Origin: Niveibacterium umoris
Lineage (GTDB): Bacteria > Pseudomonadota > Gammaproteobacteria > Burkholderiales > Rhodocyclaceae
Assembly: GCF_014197015.1 (NCBI RefSeq)
Contig: NZ_JACIET010000001.1
Span: forward strand, 1 to 64,000
Direction of reading: 5' to 3'
Length of the DNA stretch: 64,000 bases
How positions within the stretch are numbered: position 1 is the first letter of the stretch; each line of letters starts with the position of its first letter. Positions 40,228 to 49,337 of this stretch are shown here, one piece after another. The notes beneath the pieces are model-generated. The model made no database searches, was not told where the DNA came from, and was given only the letters and a program-made list of their open reading frames with translations. The position numbers and the translations under genes are program-made.

Positions 40228-40676
40228 GACGACAAAGAAGATCGCGCGCGCCTGGGCTGCAACACCGTGCATGGAAGCCGGGGCTGTTGCTGCTTCTGGC
40301 TGCACTGCTTGGCAGCGGGTTGGTGCTGTTTGAACCGATCGCAATGCGCCTGCCGGACGCAGTCCTGCTGGAATGGCGACACGCAAATGCAATTGCGCAC
40401 GGGCTGCTTGCGGGTTGGTCGCTCCTGCTGCTGGGTGCCGTGCTGGCGCGTCATGTCGTGCCGATGTGGCAGACGAACAGGGTGCGTTGGAGTGGCGTGG
40501 CGCTGGCTGCGGTGTGGGCGGTGCTGGCGCTGTCGGGTCAGTTCGCCCAGTACGGCAGCGATGGGCGAACCCGCGATTTCATCGTTGCCGCGCACGGCTG
40601 GCTTGGCTGCGCGCTGCTGGTGCCAGTCGCGCTGCATCTGCTGCGCCGGCGCCACCAGCCTGAAATCGTCCCCTAA
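40224..40676 (+). CDS. Four-helix His-rich membrane protein, putative heme b carrier
   Basis: A 150-residue protein with four predicted membrane helices at about 20-40, 57-77, 89-108 and 119-140. Histidines H59 and H77 flank helix 2, and H124 and H138 (14 apart) lie in helix 4. This is the arrangement of small b-type cytochromes that pass electrons across the inner membrane (cytochrome b561, ferric-reductase-like and DUF4405-type proteins). It overlaps the apbE stop by 4 bases, so the two are co-translated. I infer that it delivers quinol electrons to the periplasmic FMN carrier. The family assignment is from topology and histidines only. Confidence 0.6.
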   Translation: MRRQRRSRAPGLQHRAWKPGLLLLLAALLGSGLVLFEPIAMRLPDAVLLEWRHANAIAHGLLAGWSLLLLGAVLARHVVPMWQTNRVRWSGVALAAVWAVLALSGQFAQYGSDGRTRDFIVAAHGWLGCALLVPVALHLLRRRHQPEIVP

Positions 40677-40990
40677 TACGAAATGGCCCAGCCCGCCGTG
40701 TCGACGCGGACATGCGGCCGACCGACGATTTTCAGGGTGTTGCGTGCATACACAACGGCCCAGTCGCCCGGCTGAGCAAAACGCGCCTCGCCGCCGTATT
40801 TGCCGACGTTGAGGATCTGGTCGACGATCAGCAGCTTGCCCATCGGGTTGGTCGGCGTGCATTCGAGCTCGACAAACTCGCGGTCGAACCATTGGCGCGC
40901 GGCCCGGGTTTCGATGGCGGCAAGTTCGTCGTCGCTGGCGTGGAATTCGTAGTCGCGGCCCTCGCCGAAACTCACGATCAGTATGTTCAT
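40673..40990 (-). CDS. Conserved-looking hypothetical protein
   Basis: A 105-residue soluble protein without signal peptide or membrane segment. The composition is balanced and the reading frame shows clean GC-rich third positions. RQWFDREFVELECTPTNPMGKLLIVDQILN is its most distinctive stretch. No family recognised. It converges on the membrane protein gene with a 4-base overlap. Confidence 0.6.
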   Translation of the reverse strand: MNILIVSFGEGRDYEFHASDDELAAIETRAARQWFDREFVELECTPTNPMGKLLIVDQILNVGKYGGEARFAQPGDWAVVYARNTLKIVGRPHVRVDTAGWAISY

Positions 40991-41103
40991 GGCGTGCGGC
41001 TCCGGAAACTGCGCAAAACCGCATTGTGCGGCTTACGGCCGCGCGAGAGGCTGCCGCTTTGTCGGTGCTCTGACAGTGGTCAAGCGTGTGTGACGGGGTG
41101 GGG

Positions 41104-42561
41104 CTACAGCAGGGGGCTGACCAGGTGTGCCGCGTTTTCGGCGAGACGTGCGCCAGTACTGCGTCGTGCCCAGATTGCCGCATCCAGCGGTGCCGACGCA
41201 TCCGCATAACTTGCCTGCAGTTGCCGCAATGCGGTGGTGAAGGCGAGGTCGTAGACCACCAGCGTGACCTCGAAATTGAGCCGGAAGCTGCGGATGTCGA
41301 GATTCGTCGTACCGAACAGCGACAGCTGACGGTCCACCGTCACGCTCTTGGTGTGCAGCAGGCCGCCATGGAACTGGAGGATGCGCACGCCGGCTGCGAG
41401 CAGCGGTTCGAATGACCAGCGACTGGCGTGCCGTACCAGCACCGAGTCAACCCGCGCCGGCACGATGACCGTTACCGCCACGCCGCGTTGCGCTGCCGCC
41501 TCGAGCGCGAGGAACAAAGGTTCGTCGGGCACGAAGTAGGGCGTTGTCAGCACGATTTCGTCACGCGCCGCGTAGATTGTCGCCAGCAGCAGGCTGCGCG
41601 CACCCTCGCCTTCGAAGCCGGGGCCTGAGGGCAGCACCTGCACCTCGGCGCCGTTCGGCAGTGGCGGCGCAACTGCGTCGGCAAGTCCGGGCGCGACTTG
41701 GCCGAGTGGCTCGCCGGTTTCGACGCACCAGTCCCACAACACGACACCGGCCAGCATCTCCACTACCGGCCCCTGGATCCGCGCCATGGCGTCGACCCAC
41801 TCGCCGAATCCTGCGTCCTGCTTGAAGAAGCGCGGGTCGATCAGGTTGAGGCTGCCGGTCCAGCCGACGAGGCCGTCGATCACCACGATCTTGCGATGCA
41901 GGCGCAGGTCGAAACGTACGAAGGCGGCCCGCAGGATGCTCACCGAGAGCGTTTCGACCACCGCCACGCCAGCACTGCGCAAGAGCTTCGGCCAATCGCT
42001 GCGGAAGAAGTCGCGGCTGCCGACGGCATCGAGCAGCACGCGGCAAGCCACGCCGCGCTGCGCGGCACGCATCAGGGCCTGGCCAACCTGGTCTGCATCG
42101 CCGCCAGGCTGCCAGATGTAGAACTCCATCAATACGGTGTGCGTGGCGGTCTCGATATCCTGCGCGATCTCGGCGAGGATCCGCGAAGAGGCGTCGCGCA
42201 GCGCGATGCGGTTGCCCACCGTCGGCTCAAGCCCGGCTGCGCCGTGCGCCGTCTTCCGGATCGAGAGCCAGCGGTCGCCATCGCGCTTCGGGCTGATGAT
42301 TTCGGGCGGCAGTTTGCGCACCCAGTCTTCCAGCAGCGGCAGCAGCATCCGTGCGTGCTGGCCGCGCCGTCGCCCTAGCTGGCGTTCGCCGATCAGCAGA
42401 TAAAGGCCCGCGCCGAAGTAGGGTACGCCGATGATCAGCAGCAGCCAGGCCAGCGTGGTCGAGGGCGGGTGCCGCTGCATCAGTGCGCGCACTGCGAAGG
42501 TCACGGTGATGACCAGGTGTGCGACGGCTGCGAGGCTTCCGAGTGTCGTGGAAAGGGTCAT
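41104..42561 (-). CDS. cls: Cardiolipin synthase (phospholipase D family)
   Basis: A 485-residue enzyme from the ATG at 42561. Two N-terminal membrane segments are at about 5-25 and 35-55. Two HKD motifs follow: HRKIVVIDGLVGWTGSLNL near residue 215 and HTKSVTVDRQLSLFGTTN near 400. These form the active site that condenses two phosphatidylglycerols (or phosphatidylglycerol with another headgroup donor) to cardiolipin at the inner membrane. Length and topology match ClsA-type enzymes. An upstream in-frame extension is without similarity. Confidence 0.94.
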   Translation of the reverse strand: MTLSTTLGSLAAVAHLVITVTFAVRALMQRHPPSTTLAWLLLIIGVPYFGAGLYLLIGERQLGRRRGQHARMLLPLLEDWVRKLPPEIISPKRDGDRWLSIRKTAHGAAGLEPTVGNRIALRDASSRILAEIAQDIETATHTVLMEFYIWQPGGDADQVGQALMRAAQRGVACRVLLDAVGSRDFFRSDWPKLLRSAGVAVVETLSVSILRAAFVRFDLRLHRKIVVIDGLVGWTGSLNLIDPRFFKQDAGFGEWVDAMARIQGPVVEMLAGVVLWDWCVETGEPLGQVAPGLADAVAPPLPNGAEVQVLPSGPGFEGEGARSLLLATIYAARDEIVLTTPYFVPDEPLFLALEAAAQRGVAVTVIVPARVDSVLVRHASRWSFEPLLAAGVRILQFHGGLLHTKSVTVDRQLSLFGTTNLDIRSFRLNFEVTLVVYDLAFTTALRQLQASYADASAPLDAAIWARRSTGARLAENAAHLVSPLL

Positions 42562-42772
42562 GGGCGGGCGATGCCGGGCTGCATGGCTTGCGTCAGCATA
42601 GCGGAGCATGGAACTTTCGGCAGCTTGCGGTGCTCAATGAAGGCCCGGCGGCGAGCGTTCGGGAAATGCGCCACACGCGATCGTGATGGTGAGGGGCGCG
42701 GTGCCGGCCGTCGCGGCCCCGATGCTATGCTCCCGCGCGATCTGGATTCCACTGCTACTTTGGAGCTTCACA

Positions 42773-43669
42773 ATGCGTCAGTTCTTCCCCTTCATGGCCG
42801 CGACCGCGCTCGTGGTGTCGATGCCTGCCATGGCCGACCCGGCGTCAATGGACTTCTCGGCGTCGTGGATTCATGTACTCAACAGCGATCTGGACAAGGG
42901 GGGCTCGGTCAGCATGTCTGGCTGGACTCTGAAAGGCGGGTCGACGTGGAAAGTGTCGCCGGCGACCACGCTCGGACTCGATCTGCGCGCCGACATCGAC
43001 GACTGGCATTTCGACGGCGCGCCAGCGGGGTTCGGCGGCAATCTGCCGTGGAAGTCAGTGAATCGTTTCTCGGCCAGCCTGCCGTATGGTTTCGGTTTCG
43101 GCGAGGGCTGGCGCGTGTCGGTGAGCCCGAGTATCGAATTGAGCGGTGAAGAAGGGGCCAACGCCAGCAAGGCCCTTGGCTACGGCCTCGCCGGTATCGC
43201 CATCAAACCCTATGCCCGCGACAAGGTGATCGGCTTCGGTCTGGCCGCGTATCGCACGATCGAACAGACCAAGGTCTTTCCCTTCCTGATCGTCGACTGG
43301 AAGATTGCCGAGAACTGGCGAATCTCGAACCCGCTTCAGGTCGGCCCTTCCGGCCCTGCGGGCCTGATGCTTTCCTATGAACTCACGCCCAGGTGGGAAC
43401 TCGGCGTCGGCGCAGCCTACCGCAGCTATCGTTTCCGGCTCGCGGAAGACAATCCGACAGCGAAGGATGGCGTCGGTGAGGCGAGCTATGTGCCGGTGTT
43501 TGCCCAGGCAACCTACCGTGGCGAAGGTGGCTGGCGCTTCGATGTGTACGGTGGTGCGATGACAGCCGGCGAGATCAAGGTCAAGGATACGACCGGCAAG
43601 GAGGATCTCGCCCAGGACAAGGTCAAGACCGCGCCGGCGTTTGCTGCGTCGTTCTCTGTGGCGTTCTGA
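42773..43669 (+). CDS. Outer-membrane beta-barrel protein (DUF6268-like)
   Basis: A 298-residue protein with signal peptide RQFFPFMAATALVVSMPAMA. It is rich in alternating amphipathic strands and aromatic residues and ends in FAASFSVAF, a typical outer-membrane C-terminal strand. Segments such as GLMLSYELTPRWELGVGAAYRSYRFRL resemble the DUF6268 / putative transporter barrels. Monocistronic with its own terminator. Function unknown. Confidence 0.75.
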   Translation: MRQFFPFMAATALVVSMPAMADPASMDFSASWIHVLNSDLDKGGSVSMSGWTLKGGSTWKVSPATTLGLDLRADIDDWHFDGAPAGFGGNLPWKSVNRFSASLPYGFGFGEGWRVSVSPSIELSGEEGANASKALGYGLAGIAIKPYARDKVIGFGLAAYRTIEQTKVFPFLIVDWKIAENWRISNPLQVGPSGPAGLMLSYELTPRWELGVGAAYRSYRFRLAEDNPTAKDGVGEASYVPVFAQATYRGEGGWRFDVYGGAMTAGEIKVKDTTGKEDLAQDKVKTAPAFAASFSVAF

Positions 43670-43697
43670 GCTGACTAGCACCTAGGCACGAAGCAAA

Positions 43698-43725
43698 AGC
43701 CCGATCCTCTGGATCGGGCTTTTTC
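43698..43725. terminator. Terminator, barrel gene / aceB
   Basis: AGCCCGATCC at 43698-43707 and GGATCGGGCT at 43711-43720 form a perfect 10-bp stem with a 3-base loop. A-run precedes and TTTTT follows. It serves the barrel gene and, in reverse, aceB, which ends 40 bases away. Confidence 0.9.
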
Positions 43726-43765
43726 ATTTGGCGAGCGCGTCGGCAAAGCGAGCGTCTGCGCTGGT

Positions 43766-45364
43766 TCATGCCATCTCTTCGTACAGCGGCAGCGTGAGGA
43801 ATTCGGTGAAATCTTCACGGGTGCTCATGTTCTCGAAGATCTGCGCAGCACGTTCGTAGGTCGAGGTGTTTTCGCCCTGGGCGCTGACCGCCTTGCAGAC
43901 TTTCGTCAGCTCGTCGGCGGTGAAGCTGCGCACCAGTTCGGCAGTGACCTTGCGGCCATCTTCGAGCACGCCTTTGGGCGAGCGAATCCACTGCCAGATC
44001 TGTGAGCGGGAGATCTCGGCGGTGGCGGCGTCTTCCATCAGGTTGTGGATCGGCACGCAGCCGTTGCCCGCAAGCCAGCTGCCGAGATAGTGGATGCCGA
44101 CATTGATGTTGTTGCGCACGCCGGCCTCGGTGATTGGCGCTTCGGGCTGGAAGTTCATCAGGTCGGCACCGGTCACGGTCACATCGTTGCGCTGCTTGTC
44201 GATCTGGTTGGGCTTATCCCCCAACACGGCCGTGAATTCGGCCATCGCGGCTTCGACCAGCCCCGGGTGCGCCACCCAGCCGCCGTCGTAGCCGTCGGTC
44301 GCGTCGCGCTTCTTGTCGTTGATGATGCCCTGCATGGCAATCGCGTTTTTTTCCGGATCGTTCTTGATCGGGATGAGTGCCGACATGCCGCCAATTGCAG
44401 GTGCATTGCGCTTGTGGCAGGTTTTCAGCAGCAGCAGCGCGTAGGCACGCATGAACGGCGTCGTCATCGTGATCTTGCTGCGGTCAGCCAGGCAGAAATT
44501 CTTGTCCACCTTGAACTTCTTGATGCACGAGAAGATGTAGTCCCAGCGCCCGGCGTTAAGGCCCGACGAATGCTCGCGCAGTTCGTAGAGGATCTCGTCC
44601 ATCTCGAACGAGGCGAGGATCGTCTCGATCAGCACCGTCGCCTTGATCGTGCCGCGCGGGATGCCCAGCTCGTCCTGCGCCAGGCAGAAGATGTCGTTCC
44701 ACAGGCGCGCTTCGAGGTGCGATTCCATCTTCGGAAGGTAGAAGAAGGGGCCGGCGCCGCGTGCGATCTGCTCCTTCGCGTTGTGGAACAGGAAGAGGCC
44801 GAAATCGAAGATCCCGCCCGACATGCGCTGGCCGTCCACCAGCACATGCTTTTCGTCGAGGTGCCAGCCGCGCGGCCGCACCACCAGCGTGGCGACTTTT
44901 TCCTTCAGGGCGTAGCGCTTGCCGTTCGAATCGAAATCGATCTGGCGGCGAATCGCGTCGTAGAGGTTGATCTGGCCCTGGATCTGGTTCTCCCAGACCG
45001 GCGAGTTCGAATCCTCGAAGTCCGTCATGTAGCTGTCGGCGCCGGAATTGAGTGCGTTGATGATCATCTTGCGCTCGACCGGGCCGGTGATCTCGACGCG
45101 ACGGCATTCAAGCGCCTTCGGAATCGGCGCGATCGTCCACTTGCCTTCGCGGATGTGTCGCGTTTCCGGCAGGAAATCCGGGCGTTCGCCCGCGTCCAGG
45201 CGCTTCGTGCGTTCGACACGGGCGGCGAGCAGTTCCTGACGGCGGGTTTCGAAGGCGCGGTGCAGTTTGGCAACGAAGGCCAGTGCATCGGGCGTCAGGA
45301 TCGCTTCGAATTCGGGCGTGACCGGGGCAGTGATCTGCATGCCGGCGGGCAGTTGAAGGGCCAT
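43766..45364 (-). CDS. aceB: Malate synthase A
   Basis: A 532-residue malate synthase A: acetyl-CoA plus glyoxylate gives malate in the glyoxylate shunt. [25 protein letters not shown] and [33 protein letters not shown] carry the Mg-binding and catalytic residues, and [32 protein letters not shown] is the C-terminal signature. The ATG at 45364 (MALQLPAG) is preceded by AAGGAGAC. Isocitrate lyase is not in the window. The HAD-type dehalogenase gene lies 22 bases upstream on the same strand, so the two may be co-transcribed. Confidence 0.96.
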   Translation of the reverse strand: MALQLPAGMQITAPVTPEFEAILTPDALAFVAKLHRAFETRRQELLAARVERTKRLDAGERPDFLPETRHIREGKWTIAPIPKALECRRVEITGPVERKMIINALNSGADSYMTDFEDSNSPVWENQIQGQINLYDAIRRQIDFDSNGKRYALKEKVATLVVRPRGWHLDEKHVLVDGQRMSGGIFDFGLFLFHNAKEQIARGAGPFFYLPKMESHLEARLWNDIFCLAQDELGIPRGTIKATVLIETILASFEMDEILYELREHSSGLNAGRWDYIFSCIKKFKVDKNFCLADRSKITMTTPFMRAYALLLLKTCHKRNAPAIGGMSALIPIKNDPEKNAIAMQGIINDKKRDATDGYDGGWVAHPGLVEAAMAEFTAVLGDKPNQIDKQRNDVTVTGADLMNFQPEAPITEAGVRNNINVGIHYLGSWLAGNGCVPIHNLMEDAATAEISRSQIWQWIRSPKGVLEDGRKVTAELVRSFTADELTKVCKAVSAQGENTSTYERAAQIFENMSTREDFTEFLTLPLYEEMA

Positions 45365-45386
45365 GAGTGTCTCCTTGGTCTCTGGA

Positions 45387-46085
45387 TCAATGGATCTGGC
45401 GTTTGCCGGCGCGCTGGCCAGCAAGGAATTCGGTCAGGTCGGCCAGCGAGCGGCCTTCTGCGGTGGGGGCGATGTCAAGGTTCTCGCGGGGATGGCCACC
45501 GCGGTTGCACCAGAAGGTGCTGTAGCCGAACCAGCCGGCGCCGGCGGCGTCCCAGCCGTTCGACGACACGAACAGGATTTCGCGCGGGGGCCGTCCGAGG
45601 GTATGAGTGCCCAGTTGGTAGGCGGCCGGCGACGTCTTGTAAGCGCGCACCGCATCGACCGACAGCACGTGGTCGAGCAGGGCGGCAATGCCTGCGCTCT
45701 TGATCGCGATATCCAGCATCTGCGGCGTCCCATTCGACAGGATGCCGACAGTGAGGCCGGTGTCGCGCAACTGCTTGAGTGTCGGTTTCACGTCGGGGAA
45801 CGCGGCGAGGCAGGCGTACTGATTCATCAATCGCTCGCGCTGCGTTGCGTCGAGGTTCAGATTCAGCCGCGCATTCGCGTAATCCAGCGCGTCGCGAGTC
45901 ACTTCCCAGAAGGGCTTGTAGCGGCCGCCCAGCGTACGCAGCTGCGTGTATTCGATCTGCTTCTGGCGCCACAGCGCCGACAACTCGGCGCCGCGCCCCG
46001 GCGCGAGTTGCTCGGCCAGCGCCGCCACCGAATGCACGTCGAACAAGGTGCCGTAGGCGTCGAAAAGAACCGCCGAATAACGCAT
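45387..46085 (-). CDS. Haloacid dehalogenase, type II
   Basis: A 232-residue HAD-superfamily hydrolase. Motif I is [12 protein letters not shown] with nucleophile Asp9; motif [10 protein letters not shown]; motif III around KTSPAAY; and [24 protein letters not shown] is the L-2-haloacid dehalogenase signature. It likely hydrolyses 2-haloalkanoic acids to 2-hydroxyacids, and glycolate-type products could feed the adjacent malate synthase through glyoxylate. The ATG at 46085 starts the HAD core; a 34-residue upstream extension is not credible. It is divergent from a LysR regulator. Confidence 0.92.
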   Translation of the reverse strand: MRYSAVLFDAYGTLFDVHSVAALAEQLAPGRGAELSALWRQKQIEYTQLRTLGGRYKPFWEVTRDALDYANARLNLNLDATQRERLMNQYACLAAFPDVKPTLKQLRDTGLTVGILSNGTPQMLDIAIKSAGIAALLDHVLSVDAVRAYKTSPAAYQLGTHTLGRPPREILFVSSNGWDAAGAGWFGYSTFWCNRGGHPRENLDIAPTAEGRSLADLTEFLAGQRAGKRQIH

Positions 46086-46239
46086 CTTTTCCCCCGAAAA
46101 GGCAGCCGCCGCCTCTCGTCCCCCCGGCGAGAGGCGGCGCTGCGCAACTGAATGCGCACGCTGCAGATGCAGTGTATTCGTGTTCAAACGTGTTTAGAAT
46201 CAGTCGTAAGGTCAAATAATCTTTGTCTCTTGGTCAACA

Positions 46240-47142
46240 ATGGATCGATTCAAGGAACTGTCCGCATTCGTGATTGCAGCGCAACGAGGGAGTCTTTCGG
46301 CTGCAGCGGCGGCCGAAGGCGTGACCCCAGCGGTCATCAGTCGAAGACTCGATTCGCTGGAGTCACGGTTGGGCGTCCGACTGCTTGTTCGCACGACACG
46401 TCGCATTTCGCTGACGTTCGAAGGCAATGCGTTTCTCGAGGACGGTCAGCGGGTACTCAATGAACTCGCCAACGCCGAGGCGGCGGTGAGTCTCGGTGGG
46501 GTCAAGGCGAGTGGGCACATTCGGTTGAGTGCGCCCGCAGGGTTCGGCCGCCGGCATGTGGCGCCTCTGGTCATGGCGTTCCTGGAAGACAACCCAGATG
46601 TGTCGGTGAGCCTTGACCTGTCTGACCGCATGGCCGATCTGGTGAACGAAGGGATCGATGTCGCGATCCGGTTGGGCGAAATGCGCGACTCGAGTCTGGT
46701 TTCGATCCGGCTAGGGCAGAACCAGCGCGCTGTCGTAGCCAGCCCGGCGTATCTGGCGCGCTGTGGCGTTCCGGCAACACCGGACGAATTGGCGCATCAT
46801 AATTGCCTCGCGCTTTCGCAGCAGCGAGGATGGGTCTTCCGGGATGCGACTGACGCGTCAGGATCGCGTGTCCTGAGAGTCTCTGGAAGTTTTGAGTGCA
46901 ATGATGGCGCGGTACTCCGCGAATGGGCGCTGGCCGGGGCGGGGCTCGCGTGGCGATCAATGTGGGAAATCGGGGCGGACCTTGCGGCCGGGCGCCTCGT
47001 CTCGGTGCTGGATGAATTTGCTGCGGCCCCTGTGGGCATCTACGCGGTGTTTCCGCAGCGCCGCCAGGTTGCACTGCGCGTTCGCCTGCTGATTGACCGG
47101 CTCAAGCATCATTTCTCGCATCCGGACTACTGGAAGCCATAG
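46240..47142 (+). CDS. LysR-family transcriptional regulator
   Basis: A 300-residue LTTR. The winged helix-turn-helix is at residues 1-60 (LSAFVIAAQRGSLSAAAAAEGVTPAVISRRLDSLESRLG, core SLSAAAAAEGVTPAVISRRL), followed by the co-inducer domain from about 90. It is divergent from the dehalogenase/aceB pair, the standard arrangement for a LysR target, so regulation of those genes is likely. The 154-base gap holds AT-rich sequence with a T-N11-A-like segment but no site I would call firmly. Confidence 0.93.
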   Translation: MDRFKELSAFVIAAQRGSLSAAAAAEGVTPAVISRRLDSLESRLGVRLLVRTTRRISLTFEGNAFLEDGQRVLNELANAEAAVSLGGVKASGHIRLSAPAGFGRRHVAPLVMAFLEDNPDVSVSLDLSDRMADLVNEGIDVAIRLGEMRDSSLVSIRLGQNQRAVVASPAYLARCGVPATPDELAHHNCLALSQQRGWVFRDATDASGSRVLRVSGSFECNDGAVLREWALAGAGLAWRSMWEIGADLAAGRLVSVLDEFAAAPVGIYAVFPQRRQVALRVRLLIDRLKHHFSHPDYWKP

Positions 47143-47344
47143 TGTCCATCGCCACCTGACGCGCCACCACTCGCGCTGTTCTGGTTTCGGAAATACGTCT
47201 CGCGATCCGCTGTGGCCCATAGCCGCCGGCGCCGGCCCGATTCGCCTGCGACCCGCTTGTCTGGCGCGCGTGTCCGTTCGTCGCACTTGGCGTTCAATTG
47301 CGTTTTGTAACGACTACATTTCAGTTGCCGCAAAGGAGACCTCG

Positions 47345-47851
47345 GTGAACCAAAAGGGATTTACCTTAATCGAACTGATGTTTGTCATGGCTGTGACCGC
47401 CATCCTGATGGCGATCGCCGTGCCCTCTTTCAGCGATTTGATCGCGAGGCAACGCATTGCCAGTGCTGCGAGCGACTTCTCGACAGATCTTGCGCTGGCT
47501 CGTATGGAGGCCATGCGCCGGGGCGGCCGGGCGACGGTGTGCGCCAGTACCGACGGCACCACATGCGCTGGGGGTACTGCTTGGCGCACGGGCTGGATCG
47601 TGTTTGCCGATACAAATGGCAACGGGGCTCATGAAGCGGCCGAACCGCTGATCAAGGTGCGCCGGCTTGAGTCCGCGACGCTTCAGTTTACCGAGGCGGC
47701 AGGCACCGGGTTTGCCATGTTCCAGAGTACCGGTCGGCTCAACGCGCAGTTGATCTGGACGATTTGCAGTACAGGCCGCACCGGTCGCGTGCTGAACGCG
47801 CGCATCACTGGTGCTGTCACCGGCTATCCAACCGCAACGGTGTGCCCATGA
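47345..47851 (+). CDS. fimT: Type IV minor pilin FimT/GspH
   Basis: A 168-residue pseudopilin from a GTG start at 47345 behind AAGGAG. The prepilin cleavage site lies at QKG/FTLIELMFVM, with Glu5 and the hydrophobic N-terminal helix; the GspH/FimT globular domain follows (AGTGFAMFQSTGRL). First gene of a minor-pilin operon. Minor pilins prime pilus assembly at the inner membrane. The stop overlaps the pilV start. Confidence 0.92.
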   Translation: MNQKGFTLIELMFVMAVTAILMAIAVPSFSDLIARQRIASAASDFSTDLALARMEAMRRGGRATVCASTDGTTCAGGTAWRTGWIVFADTNGNGAHEAAEPLIKVRRLESATLQFTEAAGTGFAMFQSTGRLNAQLIWTICSTGRTGRVLNARITGAVTGYPTATVCP

Positions 47852-48453
47852 TGCAACCTGCTAAGGCCTTTCCAGGCAACTCAAGCTCAGCGCAACGAGG
47901 CGTGAGCCTGATCGAAGTCTTGGTCGCAATGGTCGTTGTTGCGATCGGGCTGCTCGGCGTATCCGGCATGTTCGTCATGAGTACGCGTGGCACCGCCGAT
48001 TCGGCTGCCCGTACTGCCGCGGCGCAGGCGGCGTATGAACTCGCAGACAAGGTACGTGCGAACAACGCGGCGATTGCGACCTACCTGGCGCCCACCTGGG
48101 GCGTGGCGACCGCTATCCCTACTGCCGCTGCGCCCGCGACCAACTGTTTCACGGTGGCCTGTACACCGGCCCAGCAGGCTGAATTCGACATGGTGGTCTG
48201 GGCGCGTTCGCTGACCAATGCGGCGCTGGCGGGTATGGCTCAAGCGCGAGCGTCCCGGCTCACCGCCGCGCAAGCAGTGTTGTGCCGTGATCTGACGCCG
48301 GACGACGGCACCCCGGCGGCGCCTGCGTGCAGCGGGGGCGCGACGGACCCCCTTGCCATCAAGATCTGGTGGAGCGAACGGGCGCTGAACGCCACCGAGG
48401 GCGCGGGCGTGCCGAGCCTGCAGCGACGTTACGTGATGAGTTTTGTGCCATGA
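47848..48453 (+). CDS. pilV: Type IV minor pilin PilV
   Basis: A 201-residue minor pilin. The prepilin site QRG/VSLIEVLVAMVVVAIGLLGV retains Glu5, and Ala/Thr-rich globular sequence follows. The ATG at 47848 overlaps the fimT stop; Met2 at 47851 is an alternative. It belongs to the PilV subclass by the GLLGVSGM segment after the helix. It co-assembles with PilW and PilX at the pilus tip. Confidence 0.92.
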   Translation: MMQPAKAFPGNSSSAQRGVSLIEVLVAMVVVAIGLLGVSGMFVMSTRGTADSAARTAAAQAAYELADKVRANNAAIATYLAPTWGVATAIPTAAAPATNCFTVACTPAQQAEFDMVVWARSLTNAALAGMAQARASRLTAAQAVLCRDLTPDDGTPAAPACSGGATDPLAIKIWWSERALNATEGAGVPSLQRRYVMSFVP

Positions 48454-49337
48454 CTTCCAGCTTCCTTCACAAAATGCCCAAGAACACGAACCAAAGCGGT
48501 GTGTCGCTCGTCGAACTGATGGTGTCGATGGTGATCGGCATGCTGGTAGTGCTGGCCGCAACCCAGTTGTTCGGCGGCAACGTGACTGCGTCGCGGGCCA
48601 CGAAGGACATTGCCCAGATTCAGGAAGGCGCCCGCGTCGGTTTTGACATTCTCGCGCGGCAGATTCGCATGGCGGGGTTTCATCCCGTTTCGTCATTCGA
48701 CAATTTCAATATCATCAACGCAGGATGCGTGGCTGATTCGGCCCAGGCGATTTGCGGCGTCAATGATGCCGCCGCGCCGACTCCGAATCTTTCGGATGAG
48801 GTAAGGGTGCGTTTCTGGGGGGCTGACGGGTCCACGCCCGGCGTGGCGGATGGCGCAACGATGGACTGCGAGGGCCTCGCTGTCGGTGCGGGGCAGGTTG
48901 AAGAAGAGCGCCTGCGTATCGTTACTTTGCCGACCAACCCTGGCGACGCCAGCACAAACACCCCTACCCTGGTGTGCGAAGTGATTCGTGGCGCGGCCAA
49001 CATCGCCGCCGGGGGACCGATTGCCGCGCAGGTGCCGCTGGTGTATGGCGTCGACACCATGCAGATCCTCTATGGCGAGGACACCAACGGCGACAGCTCG
49101 CCGGATATCTGGCGCCCGGCGAATCTCGCCAACATGGCGAATGTCAATGCTGTTCAGGTGGCGCTGCTGCTGAGAAGCGAGGGCACCAACAACCCGAGCC
49201 TGACTTACACATACAGACTATTTGGCGACCTGTATGGAGGTGCAGGGGATGCCGGCGCGAGTTTCGCCGACCCCTCTGATGGGCGTGCCCGCCGCATTGT
49301 CACCTTCTCGGTCAATCTCCGGAACCGGACGAAATGA
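48450..49337 (+). CDS. pilW: Type IV minor pilin PilW
   Basis: A 295-residue minor pilin. The leader ends QSG/VSLVELMVSMVIGMLVV with Glu5, and GARVGFDILARQIRMAGF is the typical PilW segment. The large C-terminal globular domain contains four cysteines in two likely pairs. The ATG overlaps the pilV stop, and the last codons overlap the pilX start, so the whole cluster is translationally coupled. Confidence 0.92.
   Translation: MTSSFLHKMPKNTNQSGVSLVELMVSMVIGMLVVLAATQLFGGNVTASRATKDIAQIQEGARVGFDILARQIRMAGFHPVSSFDNFNIINAGCVADSAQAICGVNDAAAPTPNLSDEVRVRFWGADGSTPGVADGATMDCEGLAVGAGQVEEERLRIVTLPTNPGDASTNTPTLVCEVIRGAANIAAGGPIAAQVPLVYGVDTMQILYGEDTNGDSSPDIWRPANLANMANVNAVQVALLLRSEGTNNPSLTYTYRLFGDLYGGAGDAGASFADPSDGRARRIVTFSVNLRNRTK

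Noticed and set aside
47285-47300. Sigma-54 promoter for the minor-pilin operon (TTGGC ... TTGC)
   Set aside because: The spacing between the GG and GC elements is one base short, and sigma-54 sites do not tolerate this well.
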